Of a stretch of 64,000 nucleotides of DNA, positions 31,119 through 39,115 are shown piece by piece (the stretch's first letter is position 1; each line of letters opens with the position of its first letter). The DNA lies in assembly GCF_025465255.1 (NCBI RefSeq), contig NZ_JAODNI010000004.1, positions 1-64,000 on the forward strand, read 5' to 3'. The DNA is from Pseudonocardia sp. Its GTDB lineage: Bacteria > Actinomycetota > Actinomycetes > Mycobacteriales > Pseudonocardiaceae. The position numbers and the translations under genes were made by a program. Under the pieces are notes generated by a model. That model had not been told where the DNA came from and did no database searches. It saw only the letters and a program-made list of their open reading frames with translations.

Positions 31119-32183
31119 ATGCTCGCGGACGCCCTGGCCGCCGTCGTCGGGGAGGCGCACGTCCTCACCGGGGACGACGCGCTGGCGGACCACTCGCACG
31201 ACGAGGCGTTGTCGATCACCTGGCGGCGGCCGTGCGCGGTCGTCCGCCCGGGGTCGACGGCGGAGGTCTCGGCGATCCTGCGGCTCGCGGCCGAGGGCGC
31301 CCCGGTGGTCTCCTTCGCCCGGATGAACCGGGTGTTGGAGATCGACACGGAGAACCACGACCTCACCCAGCTGATCGTCGGGTCCGAGGGCACCCTCGCC
31401 CTCGTCACCGAGGTCACGCTGCGCCTCTACCCCCGGCTCCCCCACCAGGCCACCGTCCTGGCGCCGTTCCCCACGGTCGACGAGGTGGCGGCGGCGGTCC
31501 CGAAGGTCGTCGCGTCCGGCGTCGGGCCGCTGATCCTGGAGTACCTGGACACGGCCACGATGGACGCGATCACCCGGGCCGAGGACCTCGAGCTCGGGCT
31601 CCCCGACGCGGTCCGCGCGGGCTCGGACGCCTACCTCCTGGTGAGGCTGGAGAGCGGCGCGAAGGACCGGCTCGACACCGACGTCGAGCGGCTGGGCACG
31701 CTGCTCGCCGGCCTCGGCGCCACCGACGCCCACGTGCTGCCCGGGCCGTCCGCGCGCCGGCTCGTCGAGGCGCGGGAGCGCGCGTTCTGGACGGTCCGCG
31801 CGGTGGGCGCCGCGGACATCGTCGACGTCGTGGTGTCCCGCGCCGCGATGCCCGAATTCCTGCGGCGGGTCGGGGAGGTCGCCGAGCGGTACGGCTCCCG
31901 GCCGGCGGGCTGCGGCCATGCCGGGGACGGCAACGTCCACCTGCCCGTCTTCGAGCCCGACGACGACACCCGCCACCGCCTGCTGGGCGAGGTCTTCCGG
32001 GCCGGCCGCGAGCTGGACGGCCCGATCTCGGGTGAGCACGGCGTCGGGCGGAGCGAGCGCCGCCACCACCGGGAGCTCACCGGCCCGGCGACGCTCGCCC
32101 TGCTCGCGCGGGCGAAGGCGGCGTTCGACCCGCACGGCATCCTCAACCCCGACATCTCCCCGTCCTCGGAGGACACGACATGA
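31119..32183 (+). CDS. FAD-linked oxidase (GlcD/D-lactate dehydrogenase type) with internal losses, probably inactive
   Basis: This 354-residue protein belongs to a family usually near 450 residues. The N terminus (HDEALSITWRRPCAVVRPGST) and the C-terminal FAD-oxidase domain (from LYPRLPHQATV through CGHAGDGNVHLPVF and SGEHGVGRSE to DPHGILNPD) are normal. Between them, EGAPV is joined to VSFARMNRVLEIDTENH, and that directly to DLTQLIVGSEGTLALVTE. The ARGSGTGLSGG and ENSASLGGNVATNAGG segments that bind the FAD pyrophosphate are missing. Both losses keep the frame. Operon: OsmC gene upstream, TPP enzyme downstream with an ATGA overlap. Confidence 0.75.
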   Translation: MLADALAAVVGEAHVLTGDDALADHSHDEALSITWRRPCAVVRPGSTAEVSAILRLAAEGAPVVSFARMNRVLEIDTENHDLTQLIVGSEGTLALVTEVTLRLYPRLPHQATVLAPFPTVDEVAAAVPKVVASGVGPLILEYLDTATMDAITRAEDLELGLPDAVRAGSDAYLLVRLESGAKDRLDTDVERLGTLLAGLGATDAHVLPGPSARRLVEARERAFWTVRAVGAADIVDVVVSRAAMPEFLRRVGEVAERYGSRPAGCGHAGDGNVHLPVFEPDDDTRHRLLGEVFRAGRELDGPISGEHGVGRSERRHHRELTGPATLALLARAKAAFDPHGILNPDISPSSEDTT

Positions 32184-33775
32184 ACGGCGCGGAAGCGCTC
32201 CTGCGCACCCTGCTCGGCGGCGGTGTGGACGTCTGCTTCGCCAACCCCGGCACGTCCGAGATGCACTTCGTCGCGGCCCTGGACACGGTCCCGGAGATGC
32301 GCGGGGTGCTGACCCTGTTCGAGGGCGTCGCGACGGGCGCGGCGGACGGCTACGCCCGGATGGCCGGGAAGCCGGCGGCCACGCTGCTGCACCTCGGCCC
32401 CGGCCTCGGCAACGGGGTCGCGAACCTGCACAACGCCCGCCGCGCCGGCTCGCCCGTGGTGAACGTGGTCGGGGACCACGCGACGTTCCACAAGCCGCTC
32501 GACGCGCCGCTGGAGTCGGACATCGACGCGGTCGCCGGCACCGTCTCCGGCTGGGTGCGGCGCAGCGCGAGCCCGGCGGAGGTCGGACCGGACGCGGCGG
32601 ACGCCGTCGCCGCGGCCGTCGGCGGCGGGATACAGGCGGCCGGGCAGGTCGCCACGCTGATCCTGCCGGCGGACGTCTCCTGGACCGAGGACGAGGGCGG
32701 CGCGGCCGCCGGGGTCACCCCGGGCACCCCGCTCGGCCGCGGCGCGGTGGACGCCGACGCGCTGGAGGCCGCGGCGAAGGCGCTGGGTTCGATGACGGAG
32801 GGCGAGCGCTGCACGATCCTGATCGGCGGCGACGCCACCCGCGAGGAGGGCCTGCTGGCGGCGAGCCGGATCGCGGCCGCCACCGGCGCCCAGGTCCTGG
32901 TCGAGACCTTCCCCGCCCGGCACGAGCGCGGTGCGGGCCTGCCGGCCTTCGAGCGGCTCGCCTACGCCGTGCAGGGCGCGCTGCGCCAGCTCGCCGGCAC
33001 CCGGCACCTGATCCTCGCCGGGGCGGCCGCGCCCGTCAGCTTCTTCGGCTACCCGGACACGCCGAGCGTGCTGTTCCCCGAGGGCTGCGAGGTGCACGAG
33101 GTGGCCACGCACGGCGGCCCGGGCGCGGCCGGGCTGCGGGCGCTCGCGGACCTCGTCGCCGGGGACGCCGAACCGGTCCTCGCCGGGCCCGCCCGGCCCG
33201 GGCTGCCGAGCGGCGAGCTGACCGCGCAGTCCGTGGCGCAGGTGGTCGGGGCGCTGCTGCCGGAGCGGGCGATCGTCGTCGACGAGTCGGTGACGTCCGG
33301 TTTCGCGCTCCCCGCCATGACGGCCGGCGCACCGCGGCACGACGTGCTGACCCTCACCGGCGGGGCCATCGGCTACGGCCTGCCCGCCGCGACGGGCGCC
33401 GCCGTCGCCTGCCCGGACCGGCCCGTCTGGTGTCTGGAGGCGGACGGGAGCGCGATGTACACGATCTCCGCACTGTGGACGCACGCGCGCGAGCAGCTGG
33501 ACGTGACCACGATCGTCTTCAACAACGCCGCCTACGCGATCCTGCGCCTGGAGCTCGCGAACGTGGGCGCGACCGCCCCGGCGGCGGGCTCCCCGGCCCG
33601 GCGGCTGCTGGACCTCGGGGACCCGCGGCTGGACTTCGTCTCGATCGCGACCGGCATGGGGGTTCCGGCGGTGCGGGTGACGACGGCCGAGGAGCTCGCG
33701 GACGCGCTGCGCCGGGCAGCCGCCGAGCCCGGCCCGCACCTGGTGGAGGCCCTCGTCCCGCCGCTGGCCCCCTGA
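32180..33775 (+). CDS. Thiamine pyrophosphate enzyme, acetolactate synthase large-subunit-like
   Basis: This 531-residue protein has the three-domain fold of TPP decarboxylases. The N-terminal Pyr domain carries the activating Glu in LFEGVATGAADGYARMAG (about 47-64). A central domain follows. The PP domain has the TPP-Mg motif EADGSAMYTISALWTHAREQ ending FNNAAYAIL. It resembles the acetolactate synthase/benzoylformate decarboxylase group annotated in many actinobacteria; the 2-oxo acid substrate is unknown. It is the last gene of the operon with the OsmC and FAD-oxidase genes. Confidence 0.8.
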   Translation: MNGAEALLRTLLGGGVDVCFANPGTSEMHFVAALDTVPEMRGVLTLFEGVATGAADGYARMAGKPAATLLHLGPGLGNGVANLHNARRAGSPVVNVVGDHATFHKPLDAPLESDIDAVAGTVSGWVRRSASPAEVGPDAADAVAAAVGGGIQAAGQVATLILPADVSWTEDEGGAAAGVTPGTPLGRGAVDADALEAAAKALGSMTEGERCTILIGGDATREEGLLAASRIAAATGAQVLVETFPARHERGAGLPAFERLAYAVQGALRQLAGTRHLILAGAAAPVSFFGYPDTPSVLFPEGCEVHEVATHGGPGAAGLRALADLVAGDAEPVLAGPARPGLPSGELTAQSVAQVVGALLPERAIVVDESVTSGFALPAMTAGAPRHDVLTLTGGAIGYGLPAATGAAVACPDRPVWCLEADGSAMYTISALWTHAREQLDVTTIVFNNAAYAILRLELANVGATAPAAGSPARRLLDLGDPRLDFVSIATGMGVPAVRVTTAEELADALRRAAAEPGPHLVEALVPPLAP

Positions 33776-33882
33776 GGCCCGGCCCGCCCGACCGCTGATC
33801 TCACCACTCGTCGCGGCTGGTCGACGGTTCGGCGCGGCCCACCCCCACAACGGGCGGCAGGCCCCGTGGGGTCCGCTTTACA

Positions 33883-33898
33883 GTGCTCACACGAGCAC
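33883..33898. promoter_or_regulatory. Palindrome upstream of the MEDS gene pair
   Basis: GTGCTC-ACAC-GAGCAC is a perfect 6-bp inverted repeat 33 bp before the GTG at 33932. TTTACA (33878-33883) directly precedes it and could be a -35 or -10-like element. Confidence 0.4.
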
Positions 33899-33931
33899 TT
33901 GTCACGCAGCGCGAACGGCGGGGACGCACTG

Positions 33932-34834
33932 GTGGGAGCGACGGATGAACTGACATCCGCCGATCACGCGTGCGCGGTGCCGGTCAGTGACGAGCAGCTC
34001 TGGGAGCTGACGGCGGCCTTCCTCGCCGCCGGCCTCGCGCGGGGCGAGAAGGTCTACTACTTCGACGACGGGACCTCGGACGCGGTCCTCGGACGCCTCG
34101 TGGACGACCGCGTCCCGGTCGCGGGTCCCCTGCGCCGCGGCCAGCTCGAGATCGTCACCTCGGACGTCACCCGCGGCGCCTTCCACGCCCCGCTGCCGGC
34201 TGTCCAGGAGCTGCTGAACAGCTACATCGACCTCTCCGAGCGGGACGGCTGGGCGGGGTTCCGGATGACCGGCCAGATGAGCTACGGCGCGGCCCGCCCC
34301 GCCGGGATCCCGTTGAGCAGCTACGACGCGGTGCTGGACGAGGTGGTGCGCAAGCGGGACTCGGCCCGCGCCCTGTGCCTCTACGACCGCACCCGGTACA
34401 CCGACGAGCAGATCGAGGAGATGCGCGCCGTGCACCGTGCGGAGGTCACCGCGCCGGCCGCCTACGACGACGGCCTGCTTCGGATCACCCGAACCGGGCT
34501 GGGCCGGGCCCGGCTGGCCGGCGAGATCGACCACAGCAACCGGCCCATGATCACGACGCTGCTGCTCGGGGACCTGGACAAGGTCCTGCGCGCGCCGAAC
34601 GCCCCGAACGACATCGTGCTCAACCTCGCGTCCCTGCGGTTCCTGGACGTGACGACGGCGGTGAGCATGGTGCAGGTGGCGGAGGGCTTCCCGGACACCC
34701 ACCGGCTCGTCCTGACCGGGGTGCGGCCCCGGGTCCAGCGCGTGTTCGACCGCTGCGGCGCGGCGTTCGCCCGGCAGCTGGCCATCGAGGAGCTCCCCGA
34801 GCCCGGGGTGGCCGAGGAGGAGGACCCCGAGTGA
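33932..34834 (+). CDS. MEDS domain - STAS domain signalling protein
   Basis: This 300-residue protein has a MEDS sensory domain at about 5-165 (DHACAVPVSDEQLWELTAAFLAAGLARGEKVYYF; later ALCLYDRTRY) and a C-terminal STAS (anti-sigma factor antagonist-like) domain at about 185-290 (LAGEIDHSN; LNLASLRFLDVTTAVSMVQ). The position of the phosphorylated Ser in SpoIIAA-type antagonists is Thr here, within LDVTT, so phospho-switching is possible. The GTG at 33932 follows a GGGGA. It overlaps the MEDS-ATPase gene by 4 bp and probably forms a sensor/antagonist pair with it. Confidence 0.8.
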   Translation: MGATDELTSADHACAVPVSDEQLWELTAAFLAAGLARGEKVYYFDDGTSDAVLGRLVDDRVPVAGPLRRGQLEIVTSDVTRGAFHAPLPAVQELLNSYIDLSERDGWAGFRMTGQMSYGAARPAGIPLSSYDAVLDEVVRKRDSARALCLYDRTRYTDEQIEEMRAVHRAEVTAPAAYDDGLLRITRTGLGRARLAGEIDHSNRPMITTLLLGDLDKVLRAPNAPNDIVLNLASLRFLDVTTAVSMVQVAEGFPDTHRLVLTGVRPRVQRVFDRCGAAFARQLAIEELPEPGVAEEEDPE

Positions 34835-35799
34835 AGGTCACCCCCCGCACCCCCGCGGGCCTCGCCCTTCGGCACGCCGTCGCGTTCCACGACACGACGG
34901 ACGACCTCCTCGCCCAGGCCGTGCCGCTGGTCCGCGAGGCGCTCGACCGCGGGGAGCGGGTGGCGCTGACCGTGCCGGGTGTCGTCGAGCAGGCGATCCG
35001 GGGCGCCGTCGGGAGCGCCGAGCTCGTCTCGCTCGCGCCCGCGGTCCCCCCGGTGAGCTCGGTGTCCGGTGCCGCGGAGGGGTCCGGCCAGACCACCGCC
35101 GCCCTGCGCGGCCGCGAGCTGCGGATGCTGTGCCGGGACGAGCCGGCGGTCACCGTCGTCGCCGTGCACGACGAGCGACTCGACGGCGCCGACGGCAGCT
35201 ACTGGACCGAGCTGGACGCGGCACTGAACGTGGCGGTCGCGGACCTGGACGTCACCATGGTCTGCTTCTACCCGTCGTACCCGCTGCACCTGGAGGTGCT
35301 GGAGGGCGCGCGGGCGAACCACGCGCTGCTCCTCGCCGGGGGTGAGCTCCGCGAGAACCCCGCGCACCGGTGTCCGGTGGAGGTCCTGCGGAGCCGTCCG
35401 GCGCAGTCGCCGGTCGTGCTGGGACCGCCCGACCTGCGGTTGACGTACAACTCCTGGCAGCTGCACGACGTCCGGGGGGCCGTCGAGACGGCGGTCGGGC
35501 TGGTCGGGTTCGAGCGGGCCCGGGGCGAGGACCTGGTGCTCGCGGTCAACGAGGTGGCCACCAACGCGGTCGAGCACGGGACGGCGGACGCGGAGCTGTG
35601 CCTGTGGGCCTCGCCGACGGAGCTGGTCTGCGAGGTGCACGACGGCGGCACGCTGGGTGAGCGGCTGCCCGGCCTGAAGGCACCGCACCCGAAGGACCCG
35701 CGGGGCCGCGGGGTGTGGATCGCACGGCAGCTGTGCGACCTGCTGCACGTCTGGCGGGACGCCTCGGGCACCCACGTGCGGATGCACGCGCGACCCTGA
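34831..35799 (+). CDS. MEDS domain - RsbW-like ATPase (anti-sigma factor type)
   Basis: This 322-residue protein has a MEDS domain in residues 1-175 (LRHAVAFHDTTDDLLAQAVPLVREALDRGERVALTVPG; VCFYPSYPLHLEVLEGARANH) and a C-terminal HATPase of the SpoIIAB/RsbW type at about 200-320, with the N-box NEVATNAVEHG and GRGVWIARQLCD. The domain should bind ATP and could phosphorylate an antagonist or hold a sigma factor. The GTG at 34831 overlaps the previous stop. The same MEDS-ATPase design is found in other actinobacteria, where its ligand is unknown. Confidence 0.82.
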   Translation: MKVTPRTPAGLALRHAVAFHDTTDDLLAQAVPLVREALDRGERVALTVPGVVEQAIRGAVGSAELVSLAPAVPPVSSVSGAAEGSGQTTAALRGRELRMLCRDEPAVTVVAVHDERLDGADGSYWTELDAALNVAVADLDVTMVCFYPSYPLHLEVLEGARANHALLLAGGELRENPAHRCPVEVLRSRPAQSPVVLGPPDLRLTYNSWQLHDVRGAVETAVGLVGFERARGEDLVLAVNEVATNAVEHGTADAELCLWASPTELVCEVHDGGTLGERLPGLKAPHPKDPRGRGVWIARQLCDLLHVWRDASGTHVRMHARP

Positions 35800-35801
35800 G
35801 A

Positions 35802-35921
35802 TATGATCGCTACGCACCATCACTCGGATGGCCGTACCTGCGGCGTAGTGGTCGTGATCGCGGCGTGTAACTGTGACGAAACAGCCTCTTGGCAATTCCG
35901 GCGGGTCGGAGAACACTGTTC
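35802..35921 (+). promoter_or_regulatory. Promoter and leader of the BTAD regulator gene
   Basis: TATGAT (35802-35807), a near-consensus -10 box, begins 3 bp after the stop of the MEDS-ATPase gene and predicts a leader of about 180 nt. Inside it lies the inverted repeat GAACA-C-TGTTC (35911-35921). The -35 region is not recognisable. Confidence 0.5.
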
Positions 35922-35996
35922 GACGGCCCAGGCGTCAGGGGCGTGCCGAGCGGCCACCACATGAACCACCACGTGCCATCATTTACGGGGATACCC

Positions 35997-36860
35997 ATGT
36001 TGTCTGACGGTCACCGTCGATCCTTCGCGACCCGATCCTGTCACCGCATCACGGTGCTCGGTTCGTTCACCCTCCACTCGGACGGCGCCACCGTGCCGCT
36101 GGGTGTGGATGCGCGTCGCGTCGTCGCCTACCTCGCCGTGCACCCGCGGCCCCAGTCGCGCGCGGGTCTCGCCGCGGACCTGTGGCCCGGGGGGCCCGCC
36201 GCCTCCGCGGCCCGGCTGCTCACCGAGGCCCTCGCCGCCGTGGACGTACCCGGCCTGCTCGAGGGCGCCGAGGACGAGTCCGCCGCGCTCTCGCTGAGCG
36301 AGGACGTCGAGGTCGACCTCTCCGACGCCATGCTGCTCATCCGGGCCTTCGCCGGCGGCGGCCGCCTGGACGAGCGCCCCCACGTGGACCTGCTCAGCGA
36401 GGACATCCTGCCCTCGTGGACCTCCCCCTGGATCGCCGTCGAGCGTGAGCGTTTCCGCCAGCTCCGGCTCTCCGCCCTCGAGCAGCTCGTCGGCAAGCTC
36501 AGCGAGGCCGGCCTGCACGCCGACGCCGTCGAGATCGCCGAGATCGCCGTCGCGCAGGCCCCCAGCCGCGACAGCGCCCGGCGCGCCCTGATCGAGGCCC
36601 ACCTGGCCCAGGGCGACGTCGTCGCCGCGGTCGCCCAGTACGACGCCTACCAGGAGCTGCTGCGCTCCAGCATCGGCGGCCCGGTGCCGGCCGGCATGGA
36701 CAACCTGTTCCCGCCGTCGGCCGCGTGGCCCGTGATGCGCGGCTTCCGTCGCCCGACCCAGCGTTCCGCCGTGATGCTGCCGCAGCTGCGCGCGGCCCGG
36801 CCCGCCGGCCAGGGCGGCGTCCGCCGCCTCGTCACCGGCGGTTCGGTCCCCGGTCGCTGA
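35997..36860 (+). CDS. BTAD-domain (SARP-like) transcriptional regulator
   Basis: This 287-residue protein has an OmpR-type winged helix at about 15-95 (ITVLGSFTLHSDGATVPLGVDARRVVAYLAVHP, SRAGLAADLWPG) followed by a helical bacterial transcriptional activator domain at about 120-235 (LSEDILPSWTSPWIAVERERFRQLRLSALEQL). This is the layout of small SARP-type activators. The C-terminal 50 residues are basic and Pro-rich. The ATG at 35997 follows GGGGA. It sits between two sets of anti-sigma-type ATPases, not next to an antibiotic cluster, so a stress or developmental role is more likely. The gene ends in a strong hairpin terminator. Confidence 0.85.
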   Translation: MLSDGHRRSFATRSCHRITVLGSFTLHSDGATVPLGVDARRVVAYLAVHPRPQSRAGLAADLWPGGPAASAARLLTEALAAVDVPGLLEGAEDESAALSLSEDVEVDLSDAMLLIRAFAGGGRLDERPHVDLLSEDILPSWTSPWIAVERERFRQLRLSALEQLVGKLSEAGLHADAVEIAEIAVAQAPSRDSARRALIEAHLAQGDVVAAVAQYDAYQELLRSSIGGPVPAGMDNLFPPSAAWPVMRGFRRPTQRSAVMLPQLRAARPAGQGGVRRLVTGGSVPGR

Positions 36861-36878
36861 CCACCCTCCTCCCGCACG

Positions 36879-36914
36879 ACGGCCCCGGGAACCTGCACAG
36901 GTTCCCGGGGCCGT
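36879..36914. terminator. Terminator after the BTAD regulator gene
   Basis: A perfect 17-bp inverted repeat (36879-36895 and 36898-36914) with a 2-nt centre begins 18 bp after the stop. No T-run follows. It could also stop the convergent small membrane protein gene. Confidence 0.8.
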
Positions 36915-36968
36915 TCCGCATGTCGGGGCCCGGTCGGTCCGGGCTCGGCCCGGCCCGGCTCGGTCGGC

Positions 36969-37178
36969 TCAGCTCTCCGGCGAACGACTCCGGCGGCGGG
37001 CCATGTACAGCGAGTCCGCGACGCCGAAGACGGCCAGGACCGCCAGCACGACGCTGAACGCCGGGTAGCCGGCCAGGAACACCAGGACGGCCGCGGCCAG
37101 CAGGACGGGAACGGTGCCGGCGGAGACCCACGCCCGGACGCGGTGCGGACGACGATCGTCGTGGGTGGACCCGGCCAT
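36969..37178 (-). CDS. Small two-helix membrane protein
   Basis: This 69-residue protein begins with a charged segment (MAGSTHDDRRPHRVRAW) and has two hydrophobic helices (VSAGTVPVLLAAAVLVFLAG and FSVVLAVLAVFGVADSLYMA), ending in a basic tail. I recognise no family. The ATG at 37178 is the only internal start giving this layout. It lies 58 bp downstream of the RsbW-like gene on the same strand and may be co-transcribed with it. Confidence 0.6.
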   Translation of the reverse strand: MAGSTHDDRRPHRVRAWVSAGTVPVLLAAAVLVFLAGYPAFSVVLAVLAVFGVADSLYMARRRSRSPES

Positions 37179-37236
37179 GTCCGCCGGATACCCGATCGGA
37201 CGGTTCGCGAACCGGCGCTCCTGTCCCGGTGCAGGC

Positions 37237-37722
37237 CTAGGCCGCACGGTCGACCGGGATCTCGAACGACACCTCGGTGCCGCCGCCCGTGGGGGACACG
37301 TCCAGCCCGGCCGACAGCGTCCGGATCAACGAGAGCCCGCGGCCGCGCGGGCCCGCCTCCACCGGCGCCGGACGCCAGAAGCCGTGGTCCAGCACCCGCA
37401 CGACGACGGCGCCGCCGGAGCTCCCCCGGTCCCGCAGCTCCAGGTCGATCTCGACGGGCCCGGGCGGGCGGCCGCGGTAGGCGTGCTCGACGCCGTTGGC
37501 CGCCGCCTCCCCCACCGCGAGCTGCAGGTCCACCAGCTCGTCCGCGGTGAGGCCGACCTCGCCCGCCCACCCCTCGATGAGGGCGCGCATCCGGGCGAGC
37601 TCCCGCGGGTTCGCCATGTGCCGGAGCTCGAGGCGCGGGGTGCGCCGGAGGCCGGCACCACGGGACGCTCCGGTGGTGCCGATGCGGGAGCTCCCGGTGG
37701 GGGCCGGACGGTGCGACGTCAC
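37237..37722 (-). CDS. RsbW/SpoIIAB-like anti-sigma factor ATPase
   Basis: This 161-residue protein has a Pro/Ser/Arg-rich start of about 30 residues followed by a HATPase domain with ELVDLQLAVGEAAANGVEHAY (N-box), RVLDHGFW and GPRGRGLSLIRTLSAGLDVSPTGGGTEVSF. In partner-switching systems such proteins bind a sigma factor and are released by an unphosphorylated STAS antagonist. The GTG at 37722 follows GGAGGAGGGAG. The nearby STAS protein (33932) and the sigma factor at 51360 are possible partners. Confidence 0.85.
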   Translation of the reverse strand: MTSHRPAPTGSSRIGTTGASRGAGLRRTPRLELRHMANPRELARMRALIEGWAGEVGLTADELVDLQLAVGEAAANGVEHAYRGRPPGPVEIDLELRDRGSSGGAVVVRVLDHGFWRPAPVEAGPRGRGLSLIRTLSAGLDVSPTGGGTEVSFEIPVDRAA

Positions 37723-37815
37723 GGGATCTCCCTCCTCCGTCCGGCAGCCGGGCGCCTGCCGACGTGCTGCCCCGGAATTCCCGCCGCCGCCCAGGTCAAA
37801 CCCCGTCGACCGGGC

Positions 37816-37841
37816 GTGTGACCCGGCCGACCAGCGGGTAA
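37816..37841 (+). promoter_or_regulatory. SigB/SigF-type promoter of the DUF4235 gene
   Basis: GTGT (37816-37819), a 16-nt spacer and GGGTAA (37836-37841) fit the GNNT-N14-16-GGGTA consensus known for actinobacterial SigB/SigF-family promoters. The ATG of the next gene is 8 nt downstream, so the mRNA would be nearly leaderless. Confidence 0.55.
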
Positions 37842-37849
37842 GCGCGGGC

Positions 37850-38269
37850 ATGACGATTGCGGACAAGGCCGGCGACATCGCGAACGCGCTCAACCAGAAG
37901 GCCGCGGAGCTGAAGGACCGGGCCGGCTCGAAGGTGGAGCCCGAGCACCGCGAGGAGACGGTGGAGGCGACCGGCGAGGACCTGCCGGGCGCGCTCAGAC
38001 TCGCCTACAAGCCGGTCGGCGTGGTGTCCGGGCTGGTGGGCGGCTTGATCGCGGGGCAGGTCTTCGACCTGATCTGGAAGCGTCTGTCCAACGAGGACGA
38101 GACCCCGGAGCCGCTGTCCCCGAAGTACAGCACCCGCGAGGTGCTCCTCGCGGCGACGCTGCAGGGCGCGATCTTCGGGCTCATCCGGACCGCGGTGAAC
38201 CGGTACGGGATGAAGATCTACCGGAAGGCGGTCCTCACCCCGATCCCCGCGTCGTCGAAGAAGGGCTAG
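37850..38269 (+). CDS. DUF4235 domain protein
   Basis: This 139-residue protein has a charged helical N terminus (ADKAGDIANALNQKAAELKDRAG) and the DUF4235 core (LAYKPVGVVSGLVGGLIAGQVFDLIWKRLS, then ATLQGAIFGLIRTAVNRYGMKIYRKAV). The core contains two hydrophobic segments with small-residue packing motifs, so it is probably membrane-associated. The function is unknown. A SigB/SigF-like promoter lies directly upstream, which suggests stress induction. It is divergent from the RsbW-like gene. Confidence 0.85.
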   Translation: MTIADKAGDIANALNQKAAELKDRAGSKVEPEHREETVEATGEDLPGALRLAYKPVGVVSGLVGGLIAGQVFDLIWKRLSNEDETPEPLSPKYSTREVLLAATLQGAIFGLIRTAVNRYGMKIYRKAVLTPIPASSKKG

Positions 38270-38328
38270 GAGGGCGCTGCCTGGGCGCCGCGCAGTAGGC
38301 CGAGTCGTTCAGCGTCCTCCTAAGCCCT
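38262..38328. terminator. Bidirectional terminator between the DUF4235 and enoyl-CoA hydratase genes
   Basis: Arms 38262-38279 and 38310-38328 pair over about 18 bp with one bulge and one mismatch (AGGGCT-AGGAGG against CCTCCTAAGCCCT). The arms overlap the stop codons of both convergent genes. Confidence 0.7.
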
Positions 38329-39115
38329 ACTGGTGGAACCGGGGGACGCGCTTGCCCACGAACGAGGCGAGCCCCTCGGCGCCCTCCGCGCCGGAGGCGC
38401 TCGCCGAGATCGCGGCGGCCTCGGCGTCCAGCTGGGTCCGCAGGTCCGCGGCCCAGCTGTCCGCGAGGAGCCGCTTGATCCGGCCGAGGGCGGCGGTCGG
38501 GCCCTGGGCGAGGCGGTGCGCGGTCCGCTCGGCCTCCGCCGCCAGCTCCGCGTCCTCGACCACCGACGCGGCGATGCCGGTGTCCAGCAGCGCGTCGGCC
38601 TCGAGCACCTGGTCCGTCAGCAGGATCTGCCGCGCCCGCCCGTGCCCGACGATGCGGGGCAGCGTCCAGCTCATCCCGCCGTCGGGCGAGAACCCGATGC
38701 CCGGGTACGCCGGACGCAGCTTGGTCGAGCGGCCCGCGACGACGATGTCCGTGGCCAGCACGACGCTCATCCCGGCGCCCGCGGCCCAGCCCTGGACCCC
38801 GGCGACGCTGGGCACCGCGCAGTGCACGTAGGCCTCGAGGAACTCGTGGAAGGTGTCCGCGAGCTGCTTCACGTACGCACCGCGGTCCTCCGCGCCCTCG
38901 AAGGCCCGCACGTCCCCGCCGGTGCAGAAGCTTCCGCCGTCGTGGGCCAGCAGGATCGCGCCGACGCCCTGCTCCGCGGCCTGCTCGGCCGTCACCAGCC
39001 CGCGGAGCGTCTCGGCGACGGCGGTCATCGCCTCGCCGTCGAGGGTGCCGGCCTTGCCGGCGGCGATGCGGCAGCGAAGCACGCGGCCGTCCAGTGCGGT
39101 GATCGGGGCGGTCAT
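38327..39115 (-). CDS. Enoyl-CoA hydratase/isomerase family protein
   Basis: This 262-residue crotonase-fold protein has the oxyanion-hole segments HDGGSFCTGGDVRAFEG and AGVQGWAAGAGMSVVLATDIVVAG, followed by FSPDGGMSWTLPRIVG. It may hydrate or isomerise an acyl-CoA in beta-oxidation. The catalytic Glu positions of classical hydratases are not clearly present, so isomerase or another crotonase activity is possible. Its ATG overlaps the SDR stop in an ATGA, so both are in one operon. Confidence 0.82.
   Translation of the reverse strand: MTAPITALDGRVLRCRIAAGKAGTLDGEAMTAVAETLRGLVTAEQAAEQGVGAILLAHDGGSFCTGGDVRAFEGAEDRGAYVKQLADTFHEFLEAYVHCAVPSVAGVQGWAAGAGMSVVLATDIVVAGRSTKLRPAYPGIGFSPDGGMSWTLPRIVGHGRARQILLTDQVLEADALLDTGIAASVVEDAELAAEAERTAHRLAQGPTAALGRIKRLLADSWAADLRTQLDAEAAAISASASGAEGAEGLASFVGKRVPRFHQ

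Noticed and set aside
35911..35921. GAACA-C-TGTTC as a LexA (SOS) box
   Set aside because: The actinobacterial SOS box is CGAAC-N4-GTTCG; the GAAC/GTTC ends here are separated by 3 nt and the outer C/G pair is incomplete.
35997..36860. Antibiotic pathway-specific SARP activator marking a biosynthetic cluster
   Set aside because: No polyketide, peptide or terpene genes are nearby; the context is signalling and stress.
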